47,773 nucleotides of DNA from JBHELT01 sp046262935. GTDB lineage: Bacteria > Actinomycetota > CADDZG01 > JAHWKV01. Where the stretch lies: the NCBI GenBank assembly GCA_046262935.1, contig JBHELT010000071.1:1-47773 (forward strand), written 5' to 3'. Shown here piece by piece: positions 25,141 to 32,957 of the stretch (the stretch's first letter is position 1; each line of letters opens with the position of its first letter). A model generated the notes under the pieces. That model was not told where the DNA came from. It saw nothing but the letters and a program-made list of their open reading frames with translations, and did not search any database. The translations under genes and the position numbers were made by a program.

Positions 25141-25297
25141 TCATCATCTGATCTTTTTTTAGTTCCAAGCGTGGGATTCACGCGCCACAACCGTTTCCTA
25201 AGCCAAGGAAGTTCTCCGACACCCGAAGGCCGCCCCTGGAGCTAAACATGGGAGCCTGCCGGGGGCCGGGGGGTGGGACCGGCAAAGGAGACGGAAA

Positions 25298-26704
25298 TTG
25301 AAAAGGCTCGCGACCCTCATCGCAGTATCGGCACTAACGCTCGGCTCGCTAATACCGGTTGCATCTGCAACTGAGACCAGCATCAGTTTTTCAGGCAGGG
25401 GGGAAGCCAAGGCCCTCGATCTCGCCATTCCAGCATTGCAAAGACTCATCCCTGCTGGCACCGGTCAGGACCGAGTCGACCAGATCCGCAACTTTGACGG
25501 GCTAACGCTTGGCCTTACGAGTTCAAAGTTCTCAACCCTTCCCCTGGCCGCGTCAGGTGCGGCGATGGGTGTGTGCGATCTGACCGGCAACGGGGCCGAT
25601 CCCCTGGCGCTCCCCGACCCTGCCAAGTTCTGCACATCAACGACGGTCAAGACATCCGATACCGCCGCAGGCAAGGCGGGTGACCCTAACCTTGGTTGTC
25701 AAAACACAGTCGCTTTGGTTGTTACCATCGATTCGGCCTGCGCCCGCTCAACATCGAGCGTTGCTTCGGGCCTTTCGAGCATCAACGAAGCCGGAGTCAC
25801 CGAGGTGAAGGTGGACCTCGACCTTTCGATCCTCGGCACCAAGGCCATCAAGGACAATGCGATAACCACTCTGCAAGGTTTCGTCAACGACTTTTTGTTC
25901 TTGGTGAAAGTTAGCGACCCAACGATCACGCAGAAGCAGAACGACTTGAAAGACGCGCTCGACTCCTATCTTGCCGCATTGAAAGACACCGGCAAGGCAG
26001 CCGACATCAAAGCAGGTGCGTCTCACACGACGCTCTCGACCGCTGGGACGGTCACGAGCATCACATCGCAGGCTGCTGCGTCGACCATCGGATTCCTCGG
26101 CATCAGCGATCCCCTGACCGACGGACTTGTCCTTATCAACTCATCATCCGCAGATGCGACGGTCAACATCGACAAGTCCACAGGCGTCGCATCGGGTTCT
26201 GCTGTCCCAGCATTGGTCAACATGAAGGTCAAGGACCTGCTGAAGGTTTGCGGCTCACAAGCGTCGTTGCAATGCGACAACGGTTACATCACAGCTGCAA
26301 ACATCAAGAAGGAAGATCTCGATCCGCTCTTAGGGCAACTAAACACTCTCGAACTTTTGTCAACATCGATAACGGTCGGCCAGCCGGAAGTCATCGTGTC
26401 ACCCGACCATCACTCAGCATCGGCATCGATCGCTGGAGTCGAGATACACGCATTGAAGGGGCTTGGTGCATCGACAAAGTCGGATGGTTCGAATGCGAAA
26501 GATGGTGGTTTCGACCTAAGACTTGCCGCGGCCCACGTTGAAGCGGCATCGACCGAAGTTGCCGGGGCATGCATCGGCTGCGCTTCAAAGCCGATGCCTC
26601 ACACCGGGGGCCCCGTTTACGTGTTGTTCGCGGCAGGGGTCCTCATGAGTTCTCTTTCGATATTGCTGATCCGTTTCGCCCGTAAGATCGTCGCCGTCCG
26701 CTAA
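25298..26704 (+). CDS. Secreted surface protein with sortase-like MPHTG C-terminal signal
   Basis: A 468-residue protein I do not recognise. TTG 25298 is supported by AAAGGAG at 7-nt spacing. The signal peptide is about residues 1-26 (ending ASA). The mature part is Ala-, Ser-, Thr- and Leu-rich, with predicted helices and beta stretches and several Cys (for example KVCGSQASLQC and CIGC) that could form disulfides. The C-terminus has a sortase-sorting layout: MPHTGG, a hydrophobic helix, then RFARKIVAVR. The MPHTG pentapeptide is a variant of LPxTG/LAxTG. The following gene is a class E sortase, 15 nt downstream, so this is its probable substrate. Confidence 0.75.
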   Translation: MKRLATLIAVSALTLGSLIPVASATETSISFSGRGEAKALDLAIPALQRLIPAGTGQDRVDQIRNFDGLTLGLTSSKFSTLPLAASGAAMGVCDLTGNGADPLALPDPAKFCTSTTVKTSDTAAGKAGDPNLGCQNTVALVVTIDSACARSTSSVASGLSSINEAGVTEVKVDLDLSILGTKAIKDNAITTLQGFVNDFLFLVKVSDPTITQKQNDLKDALDSYLAALKDTGKAADIKAGASHTTLSTAGTVTSITSQAAASTIGFLGISDPLTDGLVLINSSSADATVNIDKSTGVASGSAVPALVNMKVKDLLKVCGSQASLQCDNGYITAANIKKEDLDPLLGQLNTLELLSTSITVGQPEVIVSPDHHSASASIAGVEIHALKGLGASTKSDGSNAKDGGFDLRLAAAHVEAASTEVAGACIGCASKPMPHTGGPVYVLFAAGVLMSSLSILLIRFARKIVAVR

Positions 26705-26719
26705 GGGAGTAACCGCCGC

Positions 26720-27367
26720 ATGCAGTCACCCGTCTTTACGTGGCCTGCCGCTCCCGGCGGACGGCGCGCCATCGCCGCAGCACTCATAGTCCTCGCCGCC
26801 CTGATGATGATGGGCGGCGTGGGCTTGGCGGCTTACCCGCTATACACCGACATCCGCGCTGGACAGCATCAGAAAGAGCTCCGCGGCGAGATGGCCGCGC
26901 CGTTGTTCAAGCAGTCATATGGCCAAGGTGACGTCTCTGATGGCTCGCCCATCACCCTGCTCATCATCCCCTAACTCGGCGCCGATACCATCGTGGTGCA
27001 AGGCATAACCCTCGATGCACTCGGTGCCGGCGCAGGCCATTACCCAATGACGCCGCTGCCGGGCCAGGCAGGCAATGTGGCGATCGCAGGGCACAGAACG
27101 ATGTACGGCAAACCTTTCAACGAGCTCGACCGTCTTGCTGCAGGCGATCGCGTAACTCTTCAAACGCCACTTGCTACCTTCGTTTATCAAGTCGTCGGCG
27201 GGTTCGAGGGTCACTCCAACCCGTGGGTTGTCAGCAACACCGATTGGAGCCCCATCAGCCAAACGGCGACATCGGTGCTCACTCTTACCACTTGCCATCC
27301 GAAAGGCAGCGCGAAACAAAGACTCGTGGTGCGCGCAGCACTGATCGATACGGAGAATGGGATATGA
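26720..27367 (+). pseudogene. Class E sortase interrupted by an in-frame TAA stop
   Basis: Sortases join surface proteins to the cell wall. The frame starts at ATG 26720 with GGGAG upstream and shows a short cytoplasmic part and a transmembrane helix (about residues 18-41). Codon 85 is TAA (26972-26974), in the segment ITLLIIP-stop-LGADTIVVQG, where related sortases usually have Lys. The same frame continues for 130 codons and contains the whole catalytic core: His125 in AIAGHRTMYGKPF, Cys192 in LTLTTCHPKGSAKQR and Arg201. Apart from the TAA the sequence looks intact. The cause may be recent inactivation, sequencing error or readthrough; reinitiation at GTG 26993 would give a soluble fragment. 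It overlaps the next gene by ATGA. Confidence 0.85.
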
Positions 27368-28470
27368 GAACAGCAGCCAAGATCTTGCTGAATATCCTCA
27401 TCACATCAACACTGGCGATCGGGTTCCTTCTCCCGTGGGAAGCAGGCGCCGCACTTGAAACATCGATCCAGTTCAGGTTCGGAACAGATAGCACGAAACT
27501 AACCCCACCGAGCGGGACCGAGCTGTCTGGCCAGGACCCCTGGAACGTGTTCGTAACCGCAAGCGCGCCTACGGCTTTGCGGTCCTTTTCCCTTCGTTTG
27601 ATCACCGACGATAGTGCGATCCCGGCGCTTGGCCCTGGATCCAAGATCGACAAGTTTTATCCGGTGGTCCCAACAACGAGCGACAGCATCACTATGCCTT
27701 GGTCGCCCGCGGTGCTAACTCCTTACAACGGCAATTACCGTCTCGAAGCCGAAGTGACCTCGATGTTGGGTGATGTATCCAAGGTCACGGTCGATAATCT
27801 CTTCGTCAACAGCGCGCCAAACGCCCCTGCCGGTGTGCGACTGACCCTCGACGGAACATCGCCAGTGGTCAGTTGGACCGCCAACTCCGAACCGGACATC
27901 GTTGGTTATGACGTTTACCGAAGCCTCGCCGGTGCATCGCCAACCAACCTGACCCGCGTAAGCGAGGTCGCACTGAAAGATACATCTGCCCCCAAAGGCG
28001 TGGACCTTACCTATCAGGTTGCTGCGGTGCGCAAGAGCCCCATCGGCGATGGAACCATCACGTCCGCCAAAACAGCGTCAGCCAATAGCGTTTCCATCCC
28101 GCTGCCAGCCGTTGTGACAACGGCCGTGCATGATCAGTTGCCTCCCCCACCCACCAGCAAGCAACTCCCGAAAGGACCAAAGATGCTCGCCCCGGGAACT
28201 CCTACGATCAAAGATGACGGCCGCTACTTCGGCACCGGCTTCGATGAGACGCTGCCCTACGGGGCTGCAGCAGCGAAAAGATCTGGCGGCAGAACCGTTG
28301 GACTCATCACATCGGGGCCGTGGGAGGCCATGGCTGCACCGGCTCCGTCCCCAACCTCATCGCGTACCGACAAGGCACGTTTCGCTGCGATCGGTGCGTT
28401 GTTGTTGGTCTGCGCTCTTCATCTGATGAGCGTCGGCCTCAAACTCCTAAGGGCCCCGCAGGCAACATAG
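27364..28470 (+). CDS. Secreted, C-terminally membrane-anchored protein with a fibronectin type III-like domain
   Basis: A 368-residue protein. ATG 27364 overlaps the sortase stop (ATGA), so translation is probably coupled. The N-terminal signal peptide runs to about residue 31 (ending AGAA). A beta-rich region covers about 35-150, and an Fn3-like domain about 155-245 (PAGVRLTLDG..., VVSWTANSEPDIVGYDVYRS, LTYQVAAVRKSP). A Pro-rich linker follows, and the C-terminal hydrophobic helix (FAAIGALLLVCALHLMSVGL) is followed by a few basic residues. No clear LPxTG motif precedes the helix. It is probably displayed on the cell surface; its ligand is unknown. Confidence 0.75.
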   Translation: MRTAAKILLNILITSTLAIGFLLPWEAGAALETSIQFRFGTDSTKLTPPSGTELSGQDPWNVFVTASAPTALRSFSLRLITDDSAIPALGPGSKIDKFYPVVPTTSDSITMPWSPAVLTPYNGNYRLEAEVTSMLGDVSKVTVDNLFVNSAPNAPAGVRLTLDGTSPVVSWTANSEPDIVGYDVYRSLAGASPTNLTRVSEVALKDTSAPKGVDLTYQVAAVRKSPIGDGTITSAKTASANSVSIPLPAVVTTAVHDQLPPPPTSKQLPKGPKMLAPGTPTIKDDGRYFGTGFDETLPYGAAAAKRSGGRTVGLITSGPWEAMAAPAPSPTSSRTDKARFAAIGALLLVCALHLMSVGLKLLRAPQAT

Positions 28471-28536
28471 ATACCGTTTGCAGAACTCCGGCTCAGTCGA
28501 GTGCCTAGCCTTGAACATGGCGCTCTTCGTCGTTGT

Positions 28537-28542
28537 TACTGT
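28537..28542 (+). promoter_or_regulatory. Putative -10 for a leaderless thiO transcript
   Basis: TACTGT ends 6 nt before the thiO ATG at 28549, with TTGAAC at 28511-28516 (20-bp spacer) as a possible weak -35. Confidence 0.35.
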
Positions 28543-28548
28543 TGAGGC

Positions 28549-29670
28549 ATGGATCAACGCTATGACGTAGTCGTCGCCGGAGCAGGCGTTGTCGGGTTGG
28601 CCGTTGCCTGGCGTGCCGCAGAGGCCGGTCTCAGCGTCTTGGTGGCTGACCCAGCCACAAGCATCGCAGCAGGAGCCTCTGGCGTGGCTGCCGGGATGCT
28701 GGCCCCGGTCACCGAGGCGACCTTCGGCGAAGAAGATCTGCTCAAGCTGAACCTGAGGGCTTCCTCGGAGTACCCAACCTTCATCGAAGCACTCCGATCT
28801 AGAACTGCCAAGGACCCAGGCTACTTCGAGACCGCAGCTATGCATGTTGCGATAGATCGCGATCAACACGAGGCGCTCAGTCGCCTCTTCGCATTCCAAA
28901 GATCATTGGGCCTGGACTGCGATTGGCTCGATGCCGAAGGATGTTTGACAGCAGAACCAGGGCTTCATCACTCGGTACTCGCAGGGATCTTGGCCCCCAA
29001 TGATCACTCCATCGATCCGCGCAGGTTGTGTGAAGCCTTGAGCTCTGCTGCCAAGGATGCGGGGGTTGACTTCGCCTTGGGTCGAGCGGTTCAAGAAGTC
29101 GAGCCCGCTCGTCGTAAGGTGACTATCGATGGCAAAAACATCGCCTACGGATGGTTCGTCGCAGCCGCTGGTTGCTGGACTTCGTCGATCCATGGTCTAC
29201 CCGGATGGGCACAAGAAGCCGTCCGACCCGTCAAAGGCCAAGCGATACGAACCAGTCCGCAAAGCGGCACGGAACGATCACTAGGAGTCGTTATCAGGAC
29301 AGATGACGTCTATATAGTTCCCCGCCACGGCGGTGATGCAGTTATCGGAGCAACAGTAGAGGAACAGGGATTCGATACATCAACAACGGTCGAAGGCGTA
29401 TACCAACTCCTGCGATCTGCTATCGAAACGGTCCCCGCGCTCAGGCATCATGAGATCGTCGAAACATCGGCGGGGCTCCGCCCGGCCAGCCGCGACAATC
29501 TCCCATTGATCGGAGCATGCGGACCAGGCAACGTCCTTCTTGCAACTGGGCACTTCCGCAACGGCATCCTGCTCGCCGATGTGACGGCGAACGCCATCGT
29601 GAACATCATCGAGACGAAGCTGCCTGATCCAGGCCTTGAACCCTTCGACCCTTCCAGGTTCGAAAATTAG
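28549..29670 (+). CDS. thiO: Glycine oxidase ThiO
   Basis: A FAD enzyme that converts glycine to iminoglycine for thiazole synthesis. It has 373 residues. The N-terminal dinucleotide fold reads VVVAGAGVVGLAVAWRAAEAGLSVLVAD, followed by GASGVAAGMLAPVTEA, typical of ThiO. The C-terminal part has PVKGQAIR, VYIVPRHGGDAVIGATVEEQGFD, SAGLRPASRDNLPLIG and TGHFRNGILLA. It is immediately upstream of thiS and thiG, which confirms the pathway. An aerobic thiazole route via ThiO is therefore expected rather than the radical-SAM ThiH route. Confidence 0.95.
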   Translation: MDQRYDVVVAGAGVVGLAVAWRAAEAGLSVLVADPATSIAAGASGVAAGMLAPVTEATFGEEDLLKLNLRASSEYPTFIEALRSRTAKDPGYFETAAMHVAIDRDQHEALSRLFAFQRSLGLDCDWLDAEGCLTAEPGLHHSVLAGILAPNDHSIDPRRLCEALSSAAKDAGVDFALGRAVQEVEPARRKVTIDGKNIAYGWFVAAAGCWTSSIHGLPGWAQEAVRPVKGQAIRTSPQSGTERSLGVVIRTDDVYIVPRHGGDAVIGATVEEQGFDTSTTVEGVYQLLRSAIETVPALRHHEIVETSAGLRPASRDNLPLIGACGPGNVLLATGHFRNGILLADVTANAIVNIIETKLPDPGLEPFDPSRFEN

Positions 29671-29762
29671 CCGGCGCTCCAGTTGCGTTCCTAATGATCG
29701 CTTTTCCCTGCGCTATGGTGCCCGCGATCGCCGTCGGCTGCCTTACCGATTGGTGGGTCGCC

Positions 29763-29768
29763 TAATAT
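29763..29768 (+). promoter_or_regulatory. Putative -10 for a leaderless thiS transcript
   Basis: TAATAT ends 6 nt before the thiS ATG at 29775. The GGAG that follows is only 2 nt from the ATG, too close for a normal ribosome binding site, which favours a leaderless start. Confidence 0.4.
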
Positions 29769-29774
29769 GGAGCG

Positions 29775-29975
29775 ATGCAGTTAAGGGTAAACGGTGACGA
29801 GGTGGAGCTCGCGAACGAGGCAACCATCGACGACGTCCTGCAACGGATCGGCGTCGACAAGGCTGGCTTGGCGGTCGCCGTCGATTCCGAAGTCGTGCCG
29901 AGAACCGATTGGACGTCTTTCACTCTTCGCGATGGCCAGCGGGTCGAGGTTCTAAGGGCAGTGCAAGGTGGTTGA
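29775..29975 (+). CDS. thiS: Sulfur carrier protein ThiS
   Basis: A 66-residue ubiquitin-fold protein ending in the essential Gly-Gly (AVQGG), which is adenylated by ThiF and carries thiocarboxylate sulfur to the thiazole synthase. The N-terminal MQLRVNGDEVEL is typical. It lies between thiO and thiG with a 9-nt gap to thiG. No thiF is in the window, so activation depends on a gene elsewhere. Confidence 0.94.
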   Translation: MQLRVNGDEVELANEATIDDVLQRIGVDKAGLAVAVDSEVVPRTDWTSFTLRDGQRVEVLRAVQGG

Positions 29976-29984
29976 AACTCATGG

Positions 29985-30812
29985 TTGAAACGCGTGGTTG
30001 AGCCCGGGGAGAAACTTCAGATCGCCGGCAGAGTACTCACATCGCGCGTGATCTTCGGTACCGGTGGATTCACCAACATGAGCATCTTCGAAAGAGCACT
30101 CACCGAGGCCGGAAGTGAATTGGTAACCGTGGCGATGCGACGGGTCGATCCCTTGGCCAAGGGATCGATCGTCTCGGTGATCCGGGATGCCGGTTGCGAA
30201 GTACTGCCGAACACTGCCGGTTGTTACACCGCCTCGGACGCGATCTTGACTGCCAAGATGGCACGCGAAGCACTTGAGACGAACTGGATCAAACTCGAAG
30301 TGATAGGCGACGATAAGACCTTGTTCCCAGACGGACCCGAGTTGCTGCGAGCAGCCCGCGCACTCGTCGATGAGGGATTCGTCGTTCTTCCATATTCCAA
30401 CGACGACCCGATCCTCGCCAAGCGGCTGGAGGAGGCCGGCTGCGCTTGTGTCATGCCGCTCGGTTCACCCATAGGCAGCGGGGCTGGGATAAGGAACCCT
30501 TACAACATCGCGATCATCGTCGAGAACGCACATGTGCCCGTTGTCCTCGACGCAGGTATCGGAACGGCTTCCGATGCAACGTCGGCCATGGAACTCGGTT
30601 GTGACGCGATCCTTGTTGCAAGTTCGATAGCGAGAGCAAAGGATCCAGCTGGCATGGCCAAGGCGATGCGTTTGGCAGTGGAATCGGGGCGCCTCGCGTT
30701 CGAGTCGGGAAGGATCCCCAAAAGGACATACGCCACAGGGTCTACGAGCGACAGCGGCAAGCCCGAGTGGCAAGCCACACCTGGTCCCCAGGAGAGCCAA
30801 GGGAATGGATAG
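29985..30812 (+). CDS. thiG: Thiazole synthase ThiG
   Basis: Makes the thiazole phosphate of thiamine from deoxyxylulose phosphate, ThiS-COSH and iminoglycine. It has 275 residues. Landmarks are RVIFGTGGFTNM, the PNTAGCYTA loop, the Schiff-base Lys in NWIKLEVIGDDKTLFPD, CVMPLGSPIGSG, PVVLDAGIGTASDA and ELGCDAILV. The start is uncertain: TTG 29985 or GTG 29994. The junction with thiS carries three copies of a GTTGA-containing sequence. The C-terminus (about residues 255-275) is a polar extension beyond the usual family end. It overlaps the HAD gene by 8 nt. Confidence 0.96.
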   Translation: MKRVVEPGEKLQIAGRVLTSRVIFGTGGFTNMSIFERALTEAGSELVTVAMRRVDPLAKGSIVSVIRDAGCEVLPNTAGCYTASDAILTAKMAREALETNWIKLEVIGDDKTLFPDGPELLRAARALVDEGFVVLPYSNDDPILAKRLEEAGCACVMPLGSPIGSGAGIRNPYNIAIIVENAHVPVVLDAGIGTASDATSAMELGCDAILVASSIARAKDPAGMAKAMRLAVESGRLAFESGRIPKRTYATGSTSDSGKPEWQATPGPQESQGNG

Positions 30813-31578
30813 AGCAGCATTCTTCGATGTCGACAAGACACTCATCCCCGGATCCAGTTTGTTCCTTCTAGCTCGCGGGATGTATGAGCGCGATTTCCTG
30901 CGCGTTCGCGACATCATCAAGTTCGGGTGGGGTCAATTGATGTTCGTGGTAAGCGGCACTGAAAGAAGTACGGGCATGGAGATGTCGCGGGAATCGACCC
31001 TTTCGTTCGTGAAGGGCCGTTACCAAGACGAGCTGAGATCGTGGGGTCGCGAGATCGCTGACGATCGGATCCTGCCTCGGGTCTACCAAGATGTCGTGAA
31101 GATCATCGAGACCCACGTTGCCTCCGGAGTCAAGACATATCTGGTGACTGCGGCTCCCATAGAACTCGCCTTCTATCTGGCGGACGCTCTCGGTATGGAT
31201 GGCGCATTGGGGACCGAATCCGAGATCGATGCCGAGGGGCGGTATACGGGACGACTCCTGGGCGACGTCCTGCACGGCCCTGCCAAAGCCAAAGCTGTGG
31301 CCGACCTGGCAGCGCAGAGCAACATTGACCTAAGTGAGTCTTTCGCCTACTCCGACTCCACGAACGATCTTCCACTGCTCGAATCCGTCGGCAACCCTCA
31401 TGCCGTGAATCCCGATCACGAACTGAGGCGGATCGCGATGTCGCGCGGCTGGCCGGTCCATGAACTACGAACGCGGCGCAAGGCTTTGCTCATCGGCATC
31501 CCTTCAGCACTAGCCGGAGCGGCCCTGCTCGGTATCGGTCTTGCGGTCGGAGTGGCGATCGGCCGCCGCCGCTCTTAG
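30805..31578 (+). CDS. HAD-IB family phosphatase with C-terminal membrane helix
   Basis: A 257-residue HAD hydrolase of the SerB-like IB group. The nucleophile motif is FFDVDKTLIPGSS, followed by motif II in TYLVTAAP and a late motif YSDSTNDLPLLESVG with the Mg-binding Asp. The C-terminal 30 residues are a hydrophobic helix followed by GRRRS, so the enzyme is probably tethered to the membrane. This resembles actinobacterial HAD-IB proteins annotated near phospholipid genes. The substrate is unknown. ATG 30805 overlaps the end of thiG, indicating cotranscription. Confidence 0.88.
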   Translation: MDRAAFFDVDKTLIPGSSLFLLARGMYERDFLRVRDIIKFGWGQLMFVVSGTERSTGMEMSRESTLSFVKGRYQDELRSWGREIADDRILPRVYQDVVKIIETHVASGVKTYLVTAAPIELAFYLADALGMDGALGTESEIDAEGRYTGRLLGDVLHGPAKAKAVADLAAQSNIDLSESFAYSDSTNDLPLLESVGNPHAVNPDHELRRIAMSRGWPVHELRTRRKALLIGIPSALAGAALLGIGLAVGVAIGRRRS

Positions 31579-31595
31579 GGCATCCGAAGTTTTGA

Positions 31596-32270
31596 TCAGC
31601 CCGACCCCAGTTCGCGTTTGACCTTTTTCCAATCCGAGGTCTTGGTTGAAAACAGCACGTCGGTCAGGATCTGACCGAAGCCAACCGCTAGCAACACCCA
31701 TACCATCCATCGCGAAGTTCCCACGGCATCGAGGGTTGGGATCAGGATGAATGGGATCAACTTCGTGACGATGGCGCCGGAAGCATGCATGGCTGCCCTC
31801 CGCATCGGCGTAGAGGTGAGGTAGGTCTCGTAATCGGTCTTGAATCCGGGCCTCGGCGGCGGGGGGCCGCCGATGAACAGGTGCGTGAACCTGATGCCAA
31901 CCGATCTGCCAACGATCCAGTGCGCAAGACTGTGGGTGAAAACATCAAGGGCTCCAAACCCTGCGAGGAACGTAAGGTCGCGCACCATCTGCGATCGCCA
32001 GTTCCCAGCAACCAGCAGCAAGCCCACCCCCGCGGTCGTTCCGAACGAAAGGATCACCAAGCCGACCGCCGCTGGCACTCTCATTCGGACCGCGCTCTCG
32101 AAGGATTCTTTGTCGATCTGGGCGATCTGCTTGCCGAACCGCTGAGCTAGGAAAGACTGGCGTTTCGCGGCGCGAACCAAGGGCCAATAGCCGGTTCCGT
32201 TCAAGGTTCGGCGCTCTTGTATCGCTTCGCGCGCAGCAGCAAGCGCTTGGATCGCGTGTTGGTCATCCAT
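31596..32270 (-). CDS. Polytopic membrane protein resembling M50 metalloproteases but lacking the catalytic Glu
   Basis: 224 residues with about four hydrophobic segments (about 62-85, 95-115, 150-172, 184-205). The second contains FTHSLAHWIVG, a HxxxH placed as the HExxH of site-2 proteases would be, but with Ser instead of the catalytic Glu. A conserved-looking FIGGPPPPRPG loop follows. I do not assign a family. It overlaps the tetR stop by 8 nt (ATG 32270), so the two form one unit and TetR may control it. If the M50 resemblance is real, it would be an inactive member that binds rather than cuts, which is speculative. Confidence 0.6.
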   Translation of the reverse strand: MDDQHAIQALAAAREAIQERRTLNGTGYWPLVRAAKRQSFLAQRFGKQIAQIDKESFESAVRMRVPAAVGLVILSFGTTAGVGLLLVAGNWRSQMVRDLTFLAGFGALDVFTHSLAHWIVGRSVGIRFTHLFIGGPPPPRPGFKTDYETYLTSTPMRRAAMHASGAIVTKLIPFILIPTLDAVGTSRWMVWVLLAVGFGQILTDVLFSTKTSDWKKVKRELGSG

Positions 32271-32877
32271 GCAGAAGGGCTCCGGTCGCGGCGAACATCT
32301 CGGCTATCCGCTCCTTCCCGCTCGCGAGGTGTGCGAGGGCATCGAGGCCCACATACAGGGCGACCATGGCGGTGGCCAGCGGCTCGGTAGGAATGCCAGC
32401 GATCCCCGATGTCGATGGAAAGATCCGCTCGATCGCTTCTTGCGCCAACGCGAGCCACGGATCGATCCGGTCAGACATCTCTTCCGCGAGTTCGGGGTCC
32501 GACAGGCTCTTGCTCAGCATGCCCAGGAGCAGCCGCACATGCCCTGTTGAAAGATCTTCCTCGAAAAGTATCTTGGAGCGCCGAATCACCTCCGAGGGTT
32601 CCTGTGCCTCCTGGAGCATCAAGCGATATCCAGCCAACCTTCGGATGGACGACAGATCCAAGGCGGCCAGCAGTACCTGATTCGAGCCCCCGAAGTGATA
32701 AAAGATCAGGGCTTGATTGAATCCGCCTTTGGCGGCTATAGCCCTTGCAGTTGCTCCCTCGACGCCGACCTCGGCGACAGTTTCGAGTACCGCAAGAACG
32801 ATCTTGCGTTTGGTGGACCCAGCCGCCAGCGCATCCTCCTCGTGGCCTTGCTCAGATTGAGCGGACGTTTTAAGCAT
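32263..32877 (-). CDS. TetR-family transcriptional regulator
   Basis: A 204-residue regulator. The N-terminal HTH (about residues 22-68) reads KRKIVLAVLETVAEVG, ATARAIAAKGGFNQALIFYHFGG, the typical TetR recognition helix. The C-terminal all-helical ligand domain follows (SKILFEEDLSTGHVRLLLGMLSK..., YVGLDALAHLA). ATG 32877. Inverted repeats built from GCTCA/TGAGC sit at and around the start, consistent with autoregulation. It is coupled to the membrane protein downstream. The ligand is unknown. Confidence 0.92.
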   Translation of the reverse strand: MLKTSAQSEQGHEEDALAAGSTKRKIVLAVLETVAEVGVEGATARAIAAKGGFNQALIFYHFGGSNQVLLAALDLSSIRRLAGYRLMLQEAQEPSEVIRRSKILFEEDLSTGHVRLLLGMLSKSLSDPELAEEMSDRIDPWLALAQEAIERIFPSTSGIAGIPTEPLATAMVALYVGLDALAHLASGKERIAEMFAATGALLHG

Positions 32878-32892
32878 TTGCTCAATCCTGAG
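32850..32892. promoter_or_regulatory. Inverted repeats at the tetR start, candidate operator
   Basis: GCTCA-gat-TGAGC (32850-32862, inside the gene), TTAAGCATTTGCTCAA (32870-32885, one mismatch, covering the ATG) and CTCA-atcc-TGAG (32881-32892) share the GCTCA/TGAGC half-site. Confidence 0.4.
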
Positions 32893-32957
32893 GCATCAAT
32901 CCGCCTCCGTCAAGGCGACAGCCAATCGCGGGCAAAGATGCGCTCGGTGGCCTTAAG

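Noticed and set aside
25110..25165. Terminator after the histidine kinase
   Set aside because: A good 7-bp hairpin (25110-25129) exists, but the T-run is about 25 nt further on, too far for an intrinsic terminator.
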